DNA of 9,499 bases from NCBI GenBank assembly GCA_030667205.1, contig DAOUWH010000044.1, positions 1 to 9,499 on the forward strand. The letters are read 5' to 3'. Shown here piece after piece: positions 1-5,682 of the stretch. Position 1 is the first letter of the stretch. Each line of letters starts with the position of its first letter. The translations under genes and the position numbers were made by a program. The DNA comes from Nitrospirota bacterium (lineage in GTDB: Bacteria; Nitrospirota; Thermodesulfovibrionia; Thermodesulfovibrionales; JdFR-86). Under the pieces are notes generated by a model, which did no database searches, was not told the DNA's origin, and was given only the letters and a program-made list of their open reading frames with translations.

Positions 1-547
1 AACCCAGGGGTATGGGGTTTCCGGTCTCCTCCTCCCACCACTGGCCGAGGTCTACTATCGCGTGCAGGCCATAGCGGGGGTACGTAAACCTCCCTTCGTG
101 AATGATAAGCCCGGCGTCTACGCTGCCGGAGGCCACGGCCTCCATGATCGCATCGAAGGTCATTACCTCGACGTCCTTGAGCTCGGGGTCGTATAGCTGC
201 ATCAGCAGATACGCGGTCGTGAGCCTGCCCGGTATCGCGATATTGCTACCCCTCAGAGCTTCCGTGGCAACCGGCTTTCTGGCAACTATAAGCGGGCCGC
301 AGCCCCTGCCCAGCGCGCCTCCGGAGCGCAGGAGGCAGTACTCCTCCCTCAGAAACCCGAGGGCGTGGTACGAGACCTTCGATACGTCAAGCTCGCCCTC
401 TAAGGCCATCTGGTTCAGGGTCTCCACATCAAGAAGCGTCTCGCTGAAGGCAAGCCCGGCGGTATCGATTTTTCCCTTAACAAGGGCATGGAATATAAAG
501 GTGTCGTTAGGGCACGGCGAGTATCCGAGGCTGAGTGTTTTTTCCAT
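1..547 (-). CDS. mqnD: MqnD, 1,4-dihydroxy-6-naphthoate synthase (3' end outside window)
   Basis: MqnD converts cyclic dehypoxanthine futalosine to 1,4-dihydroxy-6-naphthoate in the cytosolic futalosine route to menaquinone. The reverse strand reads openly from ATG at 547 to the window edge, giving 182 residues; the family is usually about 270-290, so roughly one third is missing. The N-terminus has the family signature LGYSPCPNDTFIFHAL (residues 7-22). The first lobe of a periplasmic-binding-protein-like fold follows, with the SKVSYHALG stretch (56-64). H150 in GLIIHEGRF matches the conserved His proposed as catalytic base in this family. The conserved core begins at residue 7, so a downstream start is excluded. 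No Shine-Dalgarno precedes the ATG, and a TATAAT box ends only 6 bases upstream, suggesting a leaderless mRNA. The polyprenyl synthase in this window could supply the menaquinone tail. Identity is very secure from motifs. Confidence 0.93.
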   Translation of the reverse strand, partial: MEKTLSLGYSPCPNDTFIFHALVKGKIDTAGLAFSETLLDVETLNQMALEGELDVSKVSYHALGFLREEYCLLRSGGALGRGCGPLIVARKPVATEALRGSNIAIPGRLTTAYLLMQLYDPELKDVEVMTFDAIMEAVASGSVDAGLIIHEGRFTYPRYGLHAIVDLGQWWEEETGNPIPLG

Positions 548-553
548 TAGATG

Positions 554-582
554 ATTATACCGCTTTTTGCGGGACGTGTCGC
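554..582 (-). promoter_or_regulatory. Probable sigma70-type promoter of mqnD, giving a leaderless transcript
   Basis: On the minus strand a perfect TATAAT (559 down to 554) lies 17 bases from GCGACA (582 down to 577), which matches 4 of 6 positions of TTGACA. The -10 box ends 6 bases before the mqnD ATG, so transcription would start at or next to the start codon. A perfect small inverted repeat, CCGC-TTTTT-GCGG (560-572), fills most of the spacer and could be a regulator site or chance. The call rests on consensus matching only. Confidence 0.6.
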
Positions 583-668
583 CCCTGAATACAGCTCAGA
601 GTAGAAAAGCGATTTCAGGCCTTTGCTCTCAGCCCCGAGGCTTCGTACCACTGCATATGGATAGTATA

Positions 669-821
669 CTAAAGTGCTGTCCCGTAAATAAGTTGTCATT
701 CCTGCGGAAGCAGGAATCTATACCCATGCTTCCGGATTCCCGCTCGGATCGAGTCGATTCGACCTTCGCGGGAATGACAGGAATATGGCAGTGTACAGAA
801 GCGTTAGGGACAGCATATTAG
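669..821. repeat. MITE-like element with imperfect terminal inverted repeats
   Basis: CTAA-aG-TGCTGTCCC at 669-683 is mirrored by GGGACAGCA-tA-TTAG at 807-821. The arms pair at 13 of 15 positions, including a perfect 9-bp block, and continue inward as TAA/TTA if one bulged G is allowed. The 153-base unit has no coding sequence of its own. It contains the palindromic TGTCATTCC-type repeat at 694-779. No clear target-site duplication is visible at the edges, so mobility is inferred from structure. It lies between mqnD and the XRE gene, and together with that inner repeat it accounts for most of the 302-base gap at 548-849. Apart from the mqnD promoter I see nothing else in that gap. Confidence 0.6.
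694..779. repeat. Dispersed palindromic intergenic repeat, TGTCATTCC type
   Basis: The ends TGTCATTCCTGCG (694-706) and CGCGGGAATGACA (767-779) are inverted copies with one mismatch. Two hairpins lie within: ATTCCTGC-GGAA-GCAGGAAT (698-717), perfect with 8-bp stems, and ATTCCCGC (736-743) with GCGGGAAT (768-775), whose loop holds GATCGAGTCGATTCGAC. Such repeats are scattered between genes in many Desulfobacterota and related genomes. Their translation (LSFLRKQESI) often causes false small genes. A shorter relative is at 3083-3108. Confidence 0.8.
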
Positions 822-849
822 GGGCATGTGGGTTGAAAGCTTGCGGATA

Positions 850-1263
850 TTATTCGTCCCTGTCTTTTTCAGGGTCAGCTAGGTTGAGAAGGCTCTGGAT
901 GGCGGCAAGTTTCGAGAAGTCCTTTTCCTTGTAAATCCTGTCCAGTTTTTTGTGCATCCTTTCGAGAATGAGGTCGTAGTATTCGCCTTCCTCTTCCTGT
1001 GCGGTTTGCGATTCGAAGTCTTTTTGAAGATATAAACTGCCTCTGCCGGTTAGGAGCCAGTCGAGGTTTATCGTTTCGCGGTATTTGGAGTTTAATTTCG
1101 TCAGAAACGACCCGTCCGGAACGGACTCGTCGTTTTCGTATCTTTCGAGAGTCCGGGCCGTGATATTGAGGCCCTGGATGAATTTCCCCCTGGATTCGCC
1201 GATTTCCTTTTCCCGGAAGTAGCGAAGCCTCTGGCCAATTGTGTTATATCCTTCCACAGGCAT
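850..1263 (-). CDS. Small XRE-type helix-turn-helix transcriptional regulator
   Basis: The 137-residue protein begins with a lambda-repressor-like DNA-binding domain (about residues 5-75). This has the recognition region around ITARTLERYENDESVPD (34-50) and ends in NLDWLLTGRG (66-75), a signature of phage-type and related XRE repressors. The C-terminal part (about 83-137) is acidic and helical, with no protease or ligand domain I recognise, so it may mediate oligomerisation. It is transcribed divergently from another XRE gene, across a 143-base region rich in inverted repeats, the usual arrangement for an autoregulated switch. The ATG at 1263 has no Shine-Dalgarno sequence; a TAATAT box (1285 down to 1280) would give a 5' leader of only about 10 bases. 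Its composition is clearly more AT-rich than the metabolic genes nearby. Its targets cannot be told from the sequence. Confidence 0.8.
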   Translation of the reverse strand: MPVEGYNTIGQRLRYFREKEIGESRGKFIQGLNITARTLERYENDESVPDGSFLTKLNSKYRETINLDWLLTGRGSLYLQKDFESQTAQEEEGEYYDLILERMHKKLDRIYKEKDFSKLAAIQSLLNLADPEKDRDE

Positions 1264-1276
1264 GTCGAATTAGCTT

Positions 1277-1320
1277 GACATATTACGTAAAATATGTCGT
1301 AATAATTAAAGATTACGACA
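1277..1320. promoter_or_regulatory. Operator region with overlapping palindromes between divergent XRE genes
   Basis: Two perfect inverted repeats share a half-site. The first is GACATATT (1277-1284), ACGTAA, AATATGTC (1291-1298). The second is TGTCGTAAT (1295-1303), AATTAAAG, ATTACGACA (1312-1320). TTACGTAA (1283-1290) is itself a perfect 8-bp palindrome. A further half-site, TGTCGAAT, occurs at 1263-1270, over the start codon of the minus-strand gene. The cluster lies in AT-rich DNA where promoters for both regulators would be expected. A TTGACA on the plus strand (1275-1280) and a TAATAT on the minus strand (1285 down to 1280) lie inside it. Binding by either XRE protein is inferred. Confidence 0.65.
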
Positions 1321-1393
1321 ACAGAGTCGAAAAGTATGGTTCAGTCGTGTAGTAAGTTTATATTTTTTTGTAACTAAGGTCAATGGTATTTAT

Positions 1394-1400
1394 GAAGAGG
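1394..1400 (+). promoter_or_regulatory. Ribosome binding site fixing the start of the second XRE gene at 1407
   Basis: GAAGAGG is followed by 6 bases and then ATG at 1407. The in-frame ATGs at 1383 and 1392 have only an AAGGT at 1376-1380, 2 and 11 bases away respectively, both poor spacings. The site lies within the longer reading frame, so the shorter 123-residue protein is preferred. Confidence 0.6.
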
Positions 1401-1406
1401 TCGTGT

Positions 1407-1778
1407 ATGGATACCAAGGGTTATAGACATGAGCAGGCGGCCAACATCGGTGCCTTGATAAGGCAGTTTAGAAAATTTTCCGGCATGTCCCAGATGAAGC
1501 TTTCAGAAATAATAGGCGTTTCGTATCAGCAGGTGCAGAAGTATGAATACGGCACAAGCGAGCTTACCATCGCCAGAATCAGGCAGATTGCGGATGCGCT
1601 GAAGGTTCCGGTAGACGTGTTCTTCGAGAAGGGCGGCGGCGTAGCTAAAGGCGGAGGCTCACTCGGTTTCGACGAGGTCATGCTGTTAACAGTCTACAGA
1701 AGGCTTAAGAACGAAGAGCTCAAACGCATGGCGATAAAGATGCTTGGGACGTTGACCGAAAATTCCTGGAGTGGATAA
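1407..1778 (+). CDS. XRE-family (Cro/C1-type) transcriptional regulator
   Basis: The 123-residue protein has a textbook Cro/C1 helix-turn-helix domain at about residues 14-72. The turn and recognition helices are SQMKLSEIIGVSYQQVQKYE (28-47), and the domain closes with ALKVPVDVFF (64-73). A glycine-rich linker (76-87) leads to a short helical tail, VMLLTVYRRLKNEELKRMAI (91-110). That layout is common among chromosomal XRE regulators of proteobacteria, where the tail probably helps dimerisation. The reading frame extends up to ATG 1383 (131 residues), but spacing from GAAGAGG favours 1407. The gene diverges from the XRE gene at 850-1263 and shares its palindromic control region, so cross-regulation or mutual repression is plausible. 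It is more AT-rich than the dinB and metal-transport genes downstream, consistent with acquisition. Its regulon is unknown. Confidence 0.88.
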   Translation: MDTKGYRHEQAANIGALIRQFRKFSGMSQMKLSEIIGVSYQQVQKYEYGTSELTIARIRQIADALKVPVDVFFEKGGGVAKGGGSLGFDEVMLLTVYRRLKNEELKRMAIKMLGTLTENSWSG

Positions 1779-1870
1779 CCGCTATAAACAATCATCCCTC
1801 CGAGTGGTGCCGTTTCCCTCGGTTGCAACGACGCCCCCCCGTGCAAACCAAGAAATCCAGATGATTCTTT

Positions 1871-1940
1871 CTGTCATGCTGAACATGGAATCGAGTCGAG
1901 TCGACATCTCTCAGACCCTGAAATAAATTCAGGGTGACGG
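1871..1940. repeat. Dispersed palindromic repeat, TGTCATGCTGAA...TTCAGGGTGACG type
   Basis: The left end TGTCATGCTGAA (1872-1883) and the right end TTCAGGGTGACG (1928-1939) are imperfect inverted copies, pairing at 9 of 12. The right part is a perfect hairpin, ACCCTGAA (1915-1922), loop ATAAA, TTCAGGGT (1928-1935). The centre holds GGAATCGAGTCGAGTCGAC (1888-1904-region), nearly the same as the core of the repeat at 694-779. Read on the minus strand it gives RHPEFISGS, a peptide often seen in falsely called genes. It occupies the gap between the XRE gene and dinB (1779-1993). The rest of that gap shows nothing I can name. Confidence 0.75.
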
Positions 1941-1993
1941 ATGTGGTGCCCGGAGTTAGGCTCAACGGTCATATTAAAGGTAAAATATCTATC

Positions 1994-3034
1994 ATGCGCA
2001 GGATACTTCACATGGACATGGACGCTTTTTTTGCCTCGGTCGAGGAACTCAGGCATCCTGAGTTAAAGGGCACGCCGGTGGTCATTGGCGGGGGCGGCGA
2101 CCCCACCAAAAGGGGCGTGGTCTCAACCGCAAACTACGAGGCCAGAAAGTTCGGCGTGCATTCGGGAATGCCGCTGAGGACTGCAGTAAAACTCTGCCCA
2201 CATGCGGTGTTCCTGCCGGTGGACTACGGGGAGTACTCAAGGGTCTCGAAGATCATTAAGGGCATCCTCCGCGAGATTAGCCCCGTGATGCAGGACGTGG
2301 GCATTGACGAGGCCTTCCTCGACATATCCGGGATACCGGGCTCGCCGGAGGAGATATCAAAGAGGATAAAGGACGCAATCAGAAGCAAAACAGGCCTTTC
2401 GTGCTCCATAGGCATTGCCCCCAACAAGCTCGTTGCCAAGATAGCCTCGGACATCCAGAAGCCCGACGGCCTTACCATAGTGGAAGAAGGCAGGGCGAGG
2501 GATGCGCTTAAGGACTTGGCCGTCAGAAAGTTATGGGGCGTGGGGCCCAAGACCGAGGAGCATCTTAAGAAGATGGGCATCAACACCATCGGAGACCTCG
2601 CGGCGCGCACGGAGGAGGAGCTTGCGGGGCATTTCGGCCCGTCGCACGGGGGGTATCTTTACGAGGCCTCAAGGGGCATAGACGATAGCCCCCTTGTCAC
2701 CGAATGGACCCCGAAGTCCACGAGCCGTGAGACCACTTTTCAGGAGGACATTTCAGACTGGCAGGAACTTGCGAGGGTGCTTGCCGAGCTTGTAAGAAGA
2801 GTAGTCTCGGACATGAAATCAGACGGCTTTAAGGGCAGGACCGTTACGGTGAAGGTGCGCTACAGCGACTTTAAGACCCAGACGAGGTCGATAACTCTTC
2901 AGGAGGCCACCGACTCGGTGGAGGTCTTAAGAAAAGCCGCCTTTGAGGCCTTTGGACGTTTCGACCTGAAGGGGAAAAAGGTGCGCCTCCTCGGATTCCG
3001 TATGTCGGGGTTTGAGGAGAAGGTTGCTCAATAA
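1994..3034 (+). CDS. dinB: DinB, Y-family translesion DNA polymerase IV
   Basis: DinB copies past damaged template bases at low fidelity. The 346-residue length is normal. The palm has the metal-binding D8 in HMDMDAFFASVEE (6-18), where F13 is the expected steric gate against ribonucleotides, and D105-E106 in GIDEAFLDIS (103-112). CSIGIAPNKLVAKIASDIQK is the conserved Y-family stretch. LWGVGPKTEEHLKKMGI is the helix-hairpin-helix of the thumb, and the little-finger domain ends with VRLLGFRMSGF. I see no clear clamp-binding tail of the E. coli type. The frame is open further up to ATG 1934, but those 20 residues come from a dispersed repeat and have no family match, so ATG 1994 is chosen. The AAAGG at 1976-1980 is 13 bases away, rather far. 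No convincing LexA box is seen upstream. The gene appears monocistronic. Confidence 0.95.
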   Translation: MRRILHMDMDAFFASVEELRHPELKGTPVVIGGGGDPTKRGVVSTANYEARKFGVHSGMPLRTAVKLCPHAVFLPVDYGEYSRVSKIIKGILREISPVMQDVGIDEAFLDISGIPGSPEEISKRIKDAIRSKTGLSCSIGIAPNKLVAKIASDIQKPDGLTIVEEGRARDALKDLAVRKLWGVGPKTEEHLKKMGINTIGDLAARTEEELAGHFGPSHGGYLYEASRGIDDSPLVTEWTPKSTSRETTFQEDISDWQELARVLAELVRRVVSDMKSDGFKGRTVTVKVRYSDFKTQTRSITLQEATDSVEVLRKAAFEAFGRFDLKGKKVRLLGFRMSGFEEKVAQ

Positions 3035-3046
3035 AGGAATCTGGGA

Positions 3047-3108
3047 TATACTAAAAAGCTGAACTAAATTAGCGATTTTGTTGTCATTCCTGTGAAAACG
3101 GGAATGAC
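3047..3108. repeat. Short relative of the TGTCATTCC repeat, with shared left flank
   Basis: GTCATTCC (3083-3090), a 10-base loop and GGAATGAC (3101-3108) form a perfect 8-bp stem. The left flank TATACTAAA-aa-GCTG (3047-3061 area) matches TATACTAAA-gt-GCTG before the copy at 694-779, and TTGTCATTCCTG is also shared. The inner sequence and right end of the larger element are missing, so this looks like a truncated or solo copy. The hairpin has no following T-run, so a terminator role for dinB is unproven. In the remainder of 3035-3169 only the ribosome binding site of the next gene is recognisable. Confidence 0.65.
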
Positions 3109-3153
3109 TGGCCTGTATCGGCTACGGGAAATTAACGATTTGAAAACTCCCTG

Positions 3154-3163
3154 AAAGGGGGTG
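3154..3163 (+). promoter_or_regulatory. Strong ribosome binding site fixing the start at ATG 3170
   Basis: AAAGGGGGTG, continuing to TGA, is a near-perfect anti-16S match and sits 6 bases before ATG 3170. The in-frame GTG at 3161 lies inside this site and cannot be the start served by it. Confidence 0.8.
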
Positions 3164-3169
3164 AGGGTA

Positions 3170-4435
3170 ATGCCTCTGTTTGGCGAACTTTTTTTAAGCG
3201 AGATACTGAAAAAGCCCGTGCTCGACCCAAGGGGCGACGAGCTCGGGAAGGTGAAGGACATTGCCATAATAAGGGGCGAGCCGCTCCCGAAGGTCGACTT
3301 CCTGATAATCGAGAACAGGAAGAAGACCTACAAGCTGCCGTGGTCGGGCCTGAACATTTTCAGCAAGAGAATCATGGCCTCTACCCTCACGAGGGACGCG
3401 CTGAAGGAGTACGACTTCGGCGTAGAGGAAGACCTCCTTGCCGCGCGGGACCTCCTTGACAAGCAGATAGTGGACGCTGACGGGGTCAAGGTCGTCAGGG
3501 CCAACGACATAAAGCTCGAGGGCTACGACTCCAACGCCATCGTGGTTGCAGTAGACGTGGGCGTGAGGGGGATTTTAAGGAGGCTTGGTTTCGAGCGCAG
3601 GGGCGACTCCATGCTCAGGCTCCTGAGGGTGCACCTGCCGTACAACCTCATAAGCTGGAACTACATCCAGCCTCTCCAGCCCAAGCTCTCGACAATCGCA
3701 CTTACGGTGCCGGGGCAGATGGTCTCGGAACTCCACCCCGCGGACCTCGCCGACCTCATAAGCCAGGTCTCGCACGAGGAGGGCGCGCAGTTCATCCAGA
3801 ACCTCGATGTCGAGACCGCGGCCGACGCCATCTCGGAGCTTGAGACCGACGTGCAGACCGCCATGATATCCGACATGGACCCCGCGCGCGCGGCGGACAT
3901 CATAGAGGAGATGCCCCCGGACGAGGCGGCCGACGTAATCAGCGCGCTACCGGCGGAAAAGGCAAAGGAGATTCTGGAGCAGGTCGAGGCCGAGGAGGCC
4001 GAGGACATCCAGGAGCTTTTGGGACACGAGCACGACACCGCGGGCGGCCTGATGACGAACGAGTTCATCGCCTATAAGTCGGGGACCAGCGTTGGAGACG
4101 CCATGGACCAGTTCAAAAAGGACGCCCCCGAGATAGAGGCGGTCTACTATATTTATGTGCTGGACGAAGAAGGAAAGCTCGTCGGCGCGATATCGCTTAA
4201 GGAGCTTATGCTTTCGGATCCGGGCCTGACACTTTCGGAGGTTATGGAGACCAACCTCAAGGTGTTGGGGCCCGAGGAGGACGAGATGAAGGTCGCCGCC
4301 GCAATATCGAAGTACAACCTTGTGGCCCTTCCCGTGGTGGACGCCGAGGGTTCTTTGCTCGGCATAGTAACGGTTGACGACATAGTTGACATGATCCTCC
4401 CGCCGCAGGCAAAGCGCAAGAGGAAAAAGCTGTGA
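3170..4435 (+). CDS. Soluble PRC-barrel / MgtE N-domain / tandem CBS protein
   Basis: The 421-residue protein has no membrane segment. In order it shows two PRC-barrel-like modules (about residues 5-85 and 90-165), an MgtE intracellular N-domain (about 187-290, opening with HPADLADL at 189-196), the MgtE-type joint HDTAGGLMTNEFIAY (288-302), and a CBS pair (about 300-415, with LVALPVVDAEGSLLGIVTVD in the second). The end is very basic (KRKRKK). In MgtE channels the N and CBS domains sense cytosolic Mg2+ and gate the pore; here the pore domain is absent. The stop codon overlaps the start of an NRAMP-family transporter, so this is probably its sensory or gating partner, an inference from domains and coupling. 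Some CBS pairs bind adenine nucleotides, which is also possible here. The domain identification is firm; the function is not shown. Confidence 0.85.
   Translation: MPLFGELFLSEILKKPVLDPRGDELGKVKDIAIIRGEPLPKVDFLIIENRKKTYKLPWSGLNIFSKRIMASTLTRDALKEYDFGVEEDLLAARDLLDKQIVDADGVKVVRANDIKLEGYDSNAIVVAVDVGVRGILRRLGFERRGDSMLRLLRVHLPYNLISWNYIQPLQPKLSTIALTVPGQMVSELHPADLADLISQVSHEEGAQFIQNLDVETAADAISELETDVQTAMISDMDPARAADIIEEMPPDEAADVISALPAEKAKEILEQVEAEEAEDIQELLGHEHDTAGGLMTNEFIAYKSGTSVGDAMDQFKKDAPEIEAVYYIYVLDEEGKLVGAISLKELMLSDPGLTLSEVMETNLKVLGPEEDEMKVAAAISKYNLVALPVVDAEGSLLGIVTVDDIVDMILPPQAKRKRKKL
4418..4424 (+). promoter_or_regulatory. Ribosome binding site supporting the GTG start at 4432
   Basis: AAGAGGA lies 7 bases before GTG 4432, inside the end of the preceding gene. 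The nearby ATG at 4440 is in another frame and leads only to a shadow frame, so GTG with the overlapping stop (GTGA) is the true start and indicates translational coupling. Confidence 0.7.
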
Positions 4436-5664
4436 CCCGATGGAAGAGGATAGGGCTCTTTCTTGCCGTGATGGGGCCAGGCATTATAGCCGCAAGCATA
4501 GGCAACGACGCCTCGGGCATCACCACATATTCGGTCGCCGGGGCGAGGTTCGGCTACTCGATGCTCTGGATACTTATACCCGTCACGCTGGCGCTCGTGG
4601 TCTCGCAGGAGATGGTGGCCCGGATGGGCGCGGTGACGGGCAAGGGGCTATCGGACCTCATAAGGGAGAACTACGGCGTCCGGGCCGCGTTCTACCTGAT
4701 GGCCGGCCTCTTCATCGCCAACTTCGGCACCACGGTGGCGGAGTTCGCGGGATGGGCCGCAAGCTGGCAGATATTCGGCATAAGCAAGTACCTGTCGGTG
4801 CCGGCAGGGGCCTTCCTGATATGGATACTGGTGACAAAGGGCAGTTACAGGTTGGTGGAGGTGGTCCTGCTGTTCGCCTGCATAATCTATCTGGGCTATG
4901 TCGTCTCCGGAATTATGGCAAAGCCGGATTGGTCCGAGGTGATAAGGAGCACCATCGTGCCCGAGATAAAAATGGAGCCGGAGTTCATGATGCTAGGCAT
5001 TGCGATTATAGGCACGACCATAACGCCCTGGATGCAGTTCTATCTTCAGTCCTCCATCGCCGAAAAGGGCATCAGGAAAGAGCATATAAAGCTCTCGAGG
5101 GTGGACGTAGTAATCGGCTGTCTTATAACGAACATAATCGCGTTCTTCATAATCGTGGCGTGCGCCACCACGCTGTTCCCCGCCGGCATCAGGATAACCG
5201 ACGCCAGCGAGGCCGCGCTTGCCCTTAGGCCGTTTGCGGGGAACTTCGCCTCCGTGGTGTTCGCCCTGAGCCTTGCAAACGCATCGCTGCTGGGGGCGAT
5301 TATCGTGCCGCTGGCCACCGCTTACTACATATGCGAGGCCATGGGATGGGAGCGCGGCGTGAACAAGACCTTCAGGGAGGCCCCGCAGTTCATGTGGATT
5401 TATACCGTGATGATTGTGGCGGGCGCGGTCATAGTGCTTGCGCCCGGGGCGCCGCTTGTGTTCCTGATGGTGCTGGCCTCCGTGGTAAACGGCGTCCTGC
5501 TGCCCTTTGTGCTTATATTCTGTCTGTCCCTCGTCAACAACAAAAAGCTCATGGGCGAGTTCATAAACCCCAGAAGCTATAATTACATAACATGGGCCAC
5601 AGTGCTTGTGGTGATAGCCTTTACCACCGTCATGGTAGTAACGACGGTCATGCCGGCAGGGTAA
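4432..5664 (+). CDS. NRAMP-related divalent metal transporter with non-canonical metal-site motifs
   Basis: This 410-residue inner-membrane protein has about 11 hydrophobic segments and an NRAMP (SLC11) layout beginning with GPGIIAASIGNDASG. Canonical NRAMPs use DPGN in TM1 and A-x-x-M-P-H in TM6 to hold Mn2+ or Fe2+. Here the TM1 equivalent is D26-A-S-G29. The TM6 equivalent is GTTITPWMQFY, so T198 replaces the selective Met and W200 the His; the TM1 Asp is kept. Loss of the soft sulfur ligand is a trait of the NRAMP-related branch that includes Mg2+ transporters (NRMTs), so Mg2+ or a broader substrate range is plausible. That assignment is inference, and Mn2+ remains possible. It starts with GTG inside the stop of the MgtE_N/CBS gene and is followed 18 bases later by mtnA. 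The family assignment is firm. Confidence 0.88.
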   Translation: MTRWKRIGLFLAVMGPGIIAASIGNDASGITTYSVAGARFGYSMLWILIPVTLALVVSQEMVARMGAVTGKGLSDLIRENYGVRAAFYLMAGLFIANFGTTVAEFAGWAASWQIFGISKYLSVPAGAFLIWILVTKGSYRLVEVVLLFACIIYLGYVVSGIMAKPDWSEVIRSTIVPEIKMEPEFMMLGIAIIGTTITPWMQFYLQSSIAEKGIRKEHIKLSRVDVVIGCLITNIIAFFIIVACATTLFPAGIRITDASEAALALRPFAGNFASVVFALSLANASLLGAIIVPLATAYYICEAMGWERGVNKTFREAPQFMWIYTVMIVAGAVIVLAPGAPLVFLMVLASVVNGVLLPFVLIFCLSLVNNKKLMGEFINPRSYNYITWATVLVVIAFTTVMVVTTVMPAG

Positions 5665-5682
5665 GACTCTCAAGGAGAAGAT

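Noticed and set aside
567..821. Open frame of 84 codons on the plus strand
   Set aside because: It runs through the palindromic element, and its only recognisable stretch (LSFLRKQESI) is a translated dispersed repeat. There is no ribosome binding site or family match.
1821..1849. GGTTGCA ... TGCAAACC hairpin after the second XRE gene
   Set aside because: The arms need a bulge and there is no T-run. It is too weak to call as a terminator or RNA gene.
1871..1886. LexA-like box CTGT-N8-ACAT upstream of dinB
   Set aside because: It matches 7 of the 8 fixed bases of the E. coli consensus, but it is formed by the end of a dispersed repeat, lacks the AT-rich alternating centre and lies over 100 bases from the start. 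SOS control is unsupported.
1934..1993. N-terminal extension of dinB from ATG 1934
   Set aside because: The ATG lies within the repeat and the 20 extra residues do not resemble DNA polymerase IV. The family start matches ATG 1994.
1874..2056. Open frame of 60 codons on the minus strand, antisense to the start of dinB
   Set aside because: Contains RHPEFISGS, a peptide from the intergenic repeat, and otherwise mirrors dinB.
3083..3108. Rho-independent terminator after dinB
   Set aside because: The stem is perfect but AT-rich in part, has a 10-base loop and no following T-run. It is better explained as a repeat copy.
4440..5228. Long alternative frame of 262 codons starting at ATG 4440
   Set aside because: It overlaps the NRAMP-family gene in another frame. 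Its product is rich in Arg, Gly and His and matches no family, as expected of an out-of-frame shadow in GC-rich coding DNA.
4993..5673. Antisense frame of 226 codons opposite the transporter gene
   Set aside because: His- and Tyr-rich shadow translation of a membrane protein gene, with no family resemblance or ribosome binding site.
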